DNA from: Candidatus Tariuqbacter arcticus
GTDB lineage: Bacteria > Electryoneota > Tariuqbacteria > Tariuqbacterales > Tariuqbacteraceae
NCBI GenBank assembly: GCA_013202315.1
Contig: JABMRZ010000360.1
Span: 1-9,068 of the forward strand
Reading direction: 5' to 3'
Length of the DNA stretch: 9,068 nt
The notes below the pieces were generated by a model, which was given only the letters and a program-made list of their open reading frames with translations, was not told the DNA's origin and ran no database searches. This document shows positions 1 through 4,580 of the stretch, piece after piece. Made by a program: the position numbers and the translations under genes. Position 1 is the first letter of the stretch; each line of letters starts with the position of its first letter.

Positions 1-542
1 ATGTTTTTGTAGGGGCGGATTATTAATCCGCCCTGGACAGATCGATGATCTGTCCCTACAATTATGAACATAGGAAAAAACTTTTGGGAATCGGTATAAA
101 CTAGGCTTTCTGGAAAGAAGTGGATACATTTCCTCATTCCAGGTTTGATATTAAATGCAGGAACAATGTATGTGAAAATATTCATTTGTTCTGCTAATTG
201 CGATAATATATCTTCTAAGTCTTTCTCCTCGCCATTGTCAATACTTCTATATATTTTCCTTCTCGCCTCGCTGATTACTAAAATAAGAAATACAAACTTG
301 TACCTTAGCCTATAAAAATAACCCTGCCCTATAGCTGCTTTCAAACCAGCGTATGTGACAAATTTAATTTCAATGGCGATACCGTTTTCTTCAAGTGTTA
401 AATCCGGGCGAGGATCTGGAACGATTGAAGGGAAAAGTCCTTTTCGACCGGGTGAGTGAACTGCATATCTCAAGGCTGAGGTCGAAAAAGGATCTTCAAA
501 AACTGCTTTCGCAGTAACACCGACACAATATGGAAAGAACAC
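1..542 (-). CDS. PD-(D/E)XK nuclease-like protein, 3' end outside window, start uncertain
   Basis: A reading frame on the minus strand is open from just below an in-frame stop at 582-584 to the left edge, with no stop in between. It has no ATG near its start; the best candidate is GTG at 540-542, giving at least 180 residues. Numbered from that GTG, it carries a restriction-endonuclease-fold signature: Asp47 in RPDL, then Glu58-Ile-Lys60 in a hydrophobic strand (IAIEIKFV), then a Gly-Gln73-Gly helix start. This is the pattern of PD-(D/E)XK nucleases. A mixed alpha/beta region follows (YRLRYKFVFLILVIS). The final visible residues (GTDHRSVQGG and onward) are encoded by the palindromic repeat at 8-60, so the native C-terminus may have been replaced. 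There is no convincing Shine-Dalgarno sequence before the GTG; the N-terminus may be lost, making this a decaying gene. DNA cleavage is inferred from the motif only. It is divergent from the XRE gene. Confidence 0.68.
   Translation of the reverse strand, partial: MFFPYCVGVTAKAVFEDPFSTSALRYAVHSPGRKGLFPSIVPDPRPDLTLEENGIAIEIKFVTYAGLKAAIGQGYFYRLRYKFVFLILVISEARRKIYRSIDNGEEKDLEDILSQLAEQMNIFTYIVPAFNIKPGMRKCIHFFPESLVYTDSQKFFPMFIIVGTDHRSVQGGLIIRPYKN
8..60. repeat. Composite palindromic element, two tandem hairpins in 7-bp inverted ends
   Basis: Two perfect hairpins stand side by side. The first, 13-33, has arms GGGCGGATTA and TAATCCGCCC around one central base. The second, 35-55, has arms beginning GGACAGATC and ending GATCTGTCC. 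Both are enclosed by short inverted ends TGTAGGG (8-14) and CCCTACA (54-60). Small elements of this form are dispersed in many uncultured bacterial genomes and resemble REP/MITE-like units (recollection of the type, not a search). No second copy with the same ends occurs in the window; 4472-4544 has a similar architecture but different sequence. The element lies inside the reading frame of the minus-strand nuclease gene, so it may have inserted near that gene's 3' end. It could also act as a transcription terminator. Confidence 0.8.
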
Positions 543-604
543 CGTCTCAAGGGGTGGCGTTCTTTCTTGGTCGGATGCAAATCACGATAAATTCTGATGA
601 AATA

Positions 605-633
605 TTGACAATAATGATAAATTTCCTTATACT
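605..633 (+). promoter_or_regulatory. Sigma70-type promoter for the XRE regulator operon
   Basis: The -35 box TTGACA (605-610) matches consensus exactly. A 17-base spacer (611-627) separates it from TATACT (628-633), one base off the -10 consensus. Transcription would start near 640, leaving a leader of roughly 65 bases before the TTG start at 707. It is the strongest promoter visible in the window and lies in the gap between the divergent nuclease and XRE genes. The spacer contains TAATGAT (612-618), the same 7-mer that forms one arm of the palindrome before the restriction-modification gene. Confidence 0.75.
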
Positions 634-690
634 ATAAAGGTTGATATATTCATTAGGGTAACTTTAATATTTCTAAAGAATCACGAGTAA

Positions 691-697
691 AAGAGGA
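691..697 (+). promoter_or_regulatory. Ribosome binding site that decides the TTG start of the XRE gene
   Basis: AAGAGGA lies 9 bases before TTG at 707. No ATG or GTG start in this frame would preserve the whole helix-turn-helix domain, so this site supports TTG as the real start. Confidence 0.6.
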
Positions 698-706
698 CTT
701 AGTCAT

Positions 707-940
707 TTGAACCACGGGATCGACATACCACGATTAGTCCGTGAGCTCCGAAGGCGAACAGGACTCAGCCAAGTTAAGTTTGCGGCTAAGCTCGGCGTTT
801 CCTTCCCAACTATCAACCGTTGGGAGAATGGGCATGCCAGACCCTCGTCTTTAGCAATGCTGAGGATAGAAGAACTGGTGCGAAGTATGGGCAATAACGG
901 TGATGATCTCTTAAAACAGTATTTTCCGGAAGGACTATAG
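707..940 (+). CDS. Small XRE/Cro-C1-type helix-turn-helix regulator
   Basis: This 77-residue protein is almost entirely one XRE DNA-binding domain. Residues 9-60 hold LRRRTGLSQVKFAAKLGVS followed by the recognition-helix segment PTINRWENG (34-42), a textbook XRE pattern; the end is a short acidic tail. There is no ligand-binding or dimerisation domain, so it resembles minimal regulators and control (C) proteins of restriction-modification systems. Translation probably begins at TTG 707, with AAGAGGA 9 bases upstream. Its stop codon overlaps a strong GGAGG (940-944) for the next reading frame, which starts at GTG 952, so the two were translationally coupled. Likely role: repressor or activator of its own promoter and of downstream restriction genes, inferred from size and context. 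Its original partner appears to be the broken fragment that follows, although the intact restriction-modification gene lies only 330 bases further on. Confidence 0.85.
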   Translation: MNHGIDIPRLVRELRRRTGLSQVKFAAKLGVSFPTINRWENGHARPSSLAMLRIEELVRSMGNNGDDLLKQYFPEGL

Positions 941-951
941 GAGGCGACTAA

Positions 952-1110
952 GTGAAGCCAATCAATGATAATGAAACCCAAGTCCTGATTGAGGAGCACA
1001 TACGCGAACGAGGTTGGGACATCATCGATTTTACAAACACCCGGCAAGGTAATATCCCTTCACTGAGCTACACTAAGGCGCGTTGTGGCCAGAACCGCTT
1101 GTTCAATTGA
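952..1110 (+). pseudogene. 52-aa N-terminal remnant, restriction-enzyme-like
   Basis: A short frame opens at GTG 952 behind a perfectly placed GGAGG (940-944, 7-base gap) and stops at TGA 1108-1110. Its first part, with NDNETQVLIEEHIRERGWDI (codons 5-24), is conserved-looking. It resembles the extreme N-termini of large restriction or helicase subunits (HsdR-like proteins often open with a similar ETxxLIxxxLxxxGW pattern; this is recollection, not a search). The full-length relatives I have in mind run many hundreds of residues, so this looks like the stub of a gene lost by deletion, with the last 15 or so codons read in foreign sequence. The strong ribosome binding site and tight coupling to the XRE gene show that it was once the second gene of that operon. 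The stub may still be translated. Confidence 0.5.
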
Positions 1111-1211
1111 ATCCTGCATTTGAGCCGGGGGAAGATAATGAACGGGTATACCGGGAAATCGGCTTGAGCGGGGAGGAGATTGAGAGGTTGAGGAGGGGGG
1201 GGGTGGTGTGA
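1077..1211 (+). pseudogene. Remnant with CaiB/BaiF CoA-transferase-like C-terminal tail
   Basis: In a frame different from the preceding stub, the codons between a stop at 1074-1076 and TGA 1209-1211 end in PGEDNERVYREIGLSGEEIE (codons from 1125) and then RLRRGGVV. This closely matches the usual tail of class III CoA-transferases (typically GEDNEYVxxELLGLSEEEIxxLxxEGVI, from memory). The other 400 or so residues of such an enzyme are absent. The upstream part of the same frame (ALWPEPLVQLNPAFEPG, 1080-1130) does not look like CoA-transferase. It recalls a motif of some defence helicases, which would make the stretch a mosaic of at least two genes; this second identification is weak. A run of nine G (1195-1203) lies within it. 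No start codon or ribosome binding site is evident, so it is taken as debris. Confidence 0.5.
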
Positions 1212-1230
1212 AGGGGGTGATATAAACCAG

Positions 1231-1252
1231 TAATGATTTATAAATATCATTA
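1231..1252. promoter_or_regulatory. Palindromic candidate operator before the restriction-modification gene
   Basis: Arms TAATGAT (1231-1237) and ATCATTA (1246-1252) are perfect inverted repeats of 7 bp with 8 bases between them. TATAAA (1239-1244) and TATCAT (1245-1250), possible -10 boxes without a good -35, lie inside. The site ends 3 bases before the AAGGGA ribosome binding site (1255-1260). Position and symmetry suit a repressor site, possibly for the XRE protein, whose own promoter spacer carries the same TAATGAT. The sequence is very AT-rich, so chance symmetry is possible. Confidence 0.4.
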
Positions 1253-1270
1253 AAAAGGGAATCTTTTAAA

Positions 1271-4200
1271 ATGAAAAAACTATTAGAACTATATTTACAA
1301 AATCTCACGAACACTTATCAACTTGGTGATGCGCGGGAAGAAAGTTATTACAAACATCTTGATGGTTTAATTAGACAGTTTGCTAAGGCTCAAAACATAG
1401 AACAAATTGATATTACTATTCTTCCCAAGAAGACCGAAGCTGGAAATCCCGATTTTCGTATATGGGATGGTAAAAATCATATTACTGGTTATATTGAAGC
1501 TAAAGACCCATCCATTACAAATCTTGACTATGTTGAAAATACTGAACAATTGGAGCGCTATTGTTCTACCTTCCCTAATGTCATTCTAACAAATTTCTAT
1601 GAATTTCGACTTTATCGGGATGGCAAACGAATAGAATCGGTAATGATCGGACGCCCCATAGTAGCAAGAAAATTGCAGATCGCGCCGCCAATAGAGAATA
1701 TTAATCAGTTTGTAAAATTATTAGATTTATTTTTTTCTTTCTCTCAACCCAGAATTACCTCCGCCGATTCCCTCGCTATTGAACTGGCTAAACGCACCCG
1801 CTTCCTGCGCGATGAAGTGATAGCCGTAGAAATGGCACAAAATGACAGCAAAGGACACAGACAAATTCATGAATTCTATAATGCGTTTAAAAAATATCTT
1901 ATTTTAACATTAACAGAAAATCAATTTGCCGATATTTACGCTCAAACAATAACTTATGGTCTTTTTGCAGCTCGTACGAGAGCCAATGGAGAATTTAACC
2001 GCAGATTGGCTTTTGATTATATCCCGCATACAATCGGTATACTGCGTGATATCTTCCAGTTTATCTCCTTAGGAAATCCACCCAAGTCCTTACAAATTAT
2101 TGTCGAAGATATTATCGAAATTCTTCGCGCGACCAATGTCAACAACATACTTCATGACTACTATATAGCAGGAAAGGGCAAAGACCCCATCATTCCTTTT
2201 TATGAAACATTTCTGAAAAACTATGACCCGGAAGTTCGTGAAAGGCGCGGCGTTTATTACACGCCGGAAGCGGTGGTCGGTTACATAGTTCGCTCCATTC
2301 ATTCCATCTTAAAATCTCATTTCGGATTAGCTGATGGACTTGCCAGTGAAGAGGTCAAATTGCTTGATCCGGCTGGCGGCACACTATCATTTCCTGCTGA
2401 AGCAATACGAATAGCTGCTAATGAATTCAAGGAAAAATACGGCGAGGGCGGTTTACGCAATTGGACCAGGAAACACATATTAGAAGAATTTTATGCTTTT
2501 GAACTGATGATGGCGCCTTATGCCATAGGTCACTTGAAGATGGGTTTTATTTTTGACGAACTTGGTTGCAAATTGAATGATGATGAGCGATTTAAACTGT
2601 ATCTTACCAATACACTGGAAATGGAAAAAATCGATATTATTGACATGCCTTTTTATCGTTCATTAAGCGAGGAAAGCCATTTAGCAGGCAAAGTCAAAAA
2701 AGAACAACCGGTGCTGGTAATTCTCGGCAATCCGCCTTATAGCGGCATATCTGCCAATATTAATGAATGGACAGAACGATTATTGAAGGAAGATATCAAC
2801 GGCGCTCAAAGTTATTACCAAGTGGATAACTTACCGCTGGGTGAGAAAAAACTCTGGCTGCAGGATGATTATGTAAAATTTTTGCGATTCGCCCAGTGGA
2901 AAATTCAAAAATCCGGTTACGGCATTGTGGGTATGATTACAAATCACAGTTATATTGATAATCCCACTTTCCGTGGCATGCGCCAGAGTCTTATGAAGAC
3001 TTTTGACGAAATCTATATTCTCGATCTGCACGGCAACAGCCTGAAAAAGGAAAAAACACCTGAAGGAGGTAAAGATGAAAATGTGTTCGACATTCGCCAG
3101 GGTGTGGCTATTGCCTTGTTTGTAAAAAATAAAAAAGCAAAAGAATCAAGAGTTTTTCATCTGGATAAATACGGATTAAGAGAAGAAAAATACGATTGGC
3201 TGAAACAAAATGAATTTGATGAAAATAATTATCGTGAACTTAAACCAACTTCTCCCTGGTATTTTTTCATTCCACGAAAAAATTCCCATATTCAGCATTA
3301 TTTAAGGTGGAAAAGGATTAATGATATTTTTCTGGTCAATAGCGTTGGTATTGTTACGGCAAGAGATAAATTCGCGACTGATTTTGATAAAAACATTTTA
3401 AGAAACAGAATTCGTCAATTTAGAGATTTAAAAATTGATAATAATTTAATTAGAGATGCATTTAAACTTAATGACACCTCAACTTTTAAACTTGATAAAT
3501 TTAGAAAAGAATTAGCAAAAGATGATAATTGGCAAAATTATTTTAAGCCAATTTCCTACCATCCTTTTGATATGAGGCATATCTATTATTCCAAATATGT
3601 TGTTGAAAGACCTATATATGATACTATGCGCCATATGCTTGAAGAGAATATTGGTCTGATAACTGTAAGGCAAGTTGCAGAAGGTGTTTTCAACCATTGT
3701 TTTATAACTGAAAAAATTATTCTTTTTAGAATAACACTAAGTAATAAGAGTGGTGGTAATTTATTTCCTCTCTATCTTTACAATAACAGAGAGCAGAACG
3801 ATATTATAAATTCTCACCAAGCCGCAAGAGAACCAAATATTCCAGAGTCTCTATTTGAAAAATTATCATCCTGCTATGAGCAACAACCCACCCCGGAAGA
3901 CATTCTTTATTACATATACGGAATCTTTTATAGCAATGTCTATCGCATAAAATACGCCGAGTTTTTAAAGATTGATTTTCCGCGTGTGCCGTTCACATCC
4001 GATTATGAACTGTTCAAAGCAATGGGAAAACTGGGCAAGGAACTGGCAGACTCGCACTTATTAAAAAGTCCGGCGCTCGATACACCTATTGCTAAATATC
4101 AAGGAACAGGCGATAATTACCGGATTGAAAAGATAAACTACAAAAAAGACGAACAGCGTGTCTACATCAACAAAGAAAAGTATTTTGAAGGTATAACGCC

Positions 4201-4399
4201 GGTAGTGTGGAATTATCACATTGGCGGTTATCAAGTTTTATTAAAATATTTAAAAGATAGGAAAAGGGAAGGTCGAAATATGGATGATGCGCGGCGTTAC
4301 TGCAGGATTGTTACCGCGTTGAGTAAGACTATAGAATTACAAGAGAAAATAGATGAAATCTATCCGGAAATTGAAAAAGAACTAATTGATTTTAAATAG
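1271..4399 (+). CDS. Single-chain restriction-modification enzyme (type IIG / helicase-less type ISP-like)
   Basis: A 1042-residue protein that should both methylate adenine-N6 in its target and cleave DNA. The N-terminal nuclease domain (about 1-135) has Pro60-Asp61 and Glu76-Ala-Lys78, the PD-(D/E)XK core. A helical coupler (about 160-320) leads to the methylase: YYTPE at 329-333, S-adenosylmethionine motif I at 366-373 (DPAGGTLS) and catalytic NPPY at 487-490. The C-terminal half (about 660-1042) holds target-recognition/specificity elements, including SPWYFFIP (661-668), YHPFDMRHIYYS (763-774), the segment from 877 (DILYYIYGIFYSNVYR) and VWNYHIGGYQ (979-988), typical of the type ISP specificity region. 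There is no helicase domain, unlike full type ISP enzymes of about 1500-1600 residues, so it is better described as type IIG-like. Motif I reads GGTLS where the canonical motif has GxG; close relatives seem to share this. ATG 1271 has AAGGGA 10 bases upstream. The frame is intact and no separate methylase or specificity gene is needed. Confidence 0.9.
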   Translation: MKKLLELYLQNLTNTYQLGDAREESYYKHLDGLIRQFAKAQNIEQIDITILPKKTEAGNPDFRIWDGKNHITGYIEAKDPSITNLDYVENTEQLERYCSTFPNVILTNFYEFRLYRDGKRIESVMIGRPIVARKLQIAPPIENINQFVKLLDLFFSFSQPRITSADSLAIELAKRTRFLRDEVIAVEMAQNDSKGHRQIHEFYNAFKKYLILTLTENQFADIYAQTITYGLFAARTRANGEFNRRLAFDYIPHTIGILRDIFQFISLGNPPKSLQIIVEDIIEILRATNVNNILHDYYIAGKGKDPIIPFYETFLKNYDPEVRERRGVYYTPEAVVGYIVRSIHSILKSHFGLADGLASEEVKLLDPAGGTLSFPAEAIRIAANEFKEKYGEGGLRNWTRKHILEEFYAFELMMAPYAIGHLKMGFIFDELGCKLNDDERFKLYLTNTLEMEKIDIIDMPFYRSLSEESHLAGKVKKEQPVLVILGNPPYSGISANINEWTERLLKEDINGAQSYYQVDNLPLGEKKLWLQDDYVKFLRFAQWKIQKSGYGIVGMITNHSYIDNPTFRGMRQSLMKTFDEIYILDLHGNSLKKEKTPEGGKDENVFDIRQGVAIALFVKNKKAKESRVFHLDKYGLREEKYDWLKQNEFDENNYRELKPTSPWYFFIPRKNSHIQHYLRWKRINDIFLVNSVGIVTARDKFATDFDKNILRNRIRQFRDLKIDNNLIRDAFKLNDTSTFKLDKFRKELAKDDNWQNYFKPISYHPFDMRHIYYSKYVVERPIYDTMRHMLEENIGLITVRQVAEGVFNHCFITEKIILFRITLSNKSGGNLFPLYLYNNREQNDIINSHQAAREPNIPESLFEKLSSCYEQQPTPEDILYYIYGIFYSNVYRIKYAEFLKIDFPRVPFTSDYELFKAMGKLGKELADSHLLKSPALDTPIAKYQGTGDNYRIEKINYKKDEQRVYINKEKYFEGITPVVWNYHIGGYQVLLKYLKDRKREGRNMDDARRYCRIVTALSKTIELQEKIDEIYPEIEKELIDFK

Positions 4400-4417
4400 C
4401 TTATTGTTTTATTTCTC

Positions 4418-4460
4418 GTTAGGTTACGCTTCGCTTGAAACCCGGTGGTAACAAGTAACG
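4418..4460. repeat. Imperfect inverted repeat with GGTTACGCTTCGCTT core
   Basis: CGTTA (4418-4422) and TAACG (4456-4460) form the outer arms. Further in, GGTTAC (4422-4427) and GTAAC (4448-4452) partly pair. The GGTTACGCTTCGCTT core is a familiar dispersed intergenic motif in uncultured bacterial genomes (recollection only). It follows the restriction-modification gene by 18 bases and could help end its transcript, but there is no T-run, so an intrinsic terminator is not claimed. Confidence 0.4.
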
Positions 4461-4471
4461 TCGATTTATTT

Positions 4472-4544
4472 CCCAGCGATAAATCGCTGGGCTATTATAC
4501 CAATTATAAATTGTATGATAATAGCCCACCAATTTATTGGTGGG
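4472..4544. repeat. Three-hairpin palindromic array (cloverleaf-like element)
   Basis: Left hairpin: CCCAGCGAT (4472-4480) pairs with ATCGCTGGG (4483-4491). Right hairpin: CCCACCAAT (4525-4533) pairs with ATTGGTGGG (4536-4544). Both are perfect 9-bp stems with 2-base loops. A larger central stem joins them, GGGCTATTAT (4489-4498) with ATAATAGCCC (4518-4527), enclosing CAATT (4501-4505) and AATTG (4509-4513). The GGG of the left hairpin and the CCC of the right hairpin also belong to the central stem, so the element can fold in two alternative ways. It is the intergenic content between the restriction-modification gene and iorAB, together with the repeat at 4418-4460. Probably a REP/MITE-type mobile repeat; it may also block read-through. 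Confidence 0.75.
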
Positions 4545-4580
4545 GATTCTTGAACAAACCGAATAACAAACACATACGAT

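Noticed and set aside
703..1047. 114-aa minus-strand frame opposite the XRE gene and the restriction-like stub
   Set aside because: It is antisense to a clear XRE domain, has no recognisable motif and no ribosome binding site.
1077..1130. Firm assignment of ALWPEPLVQLNPAFEPG to a defence helicase
   Set aside because: The likeness rests on memory of a short motif; too short and unverified to call as a feature of its own.
1060..1314. 84-aa and 60-aa minus-strand frames with proline/serine-rich translation
   Set aside because: The proline run is only the complement of the G9 tract and the GGAGG-rich debris; no start signals or family pattern.
4418..4544. CRISPR-like or attachment-site interpretation of the palindromes
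   Set aside because: The units are neighbouring hairpins without equal repeats and spacers, and there is no integrase, tRNA or cas gene nearby.
4550..4580. TTGAAC with TACGAT as a promoter for iorAB
   Set aside because: The spacer would be 19 bases and the transcript would start inside the coding region after ATG 4581; no better start lies downstream.
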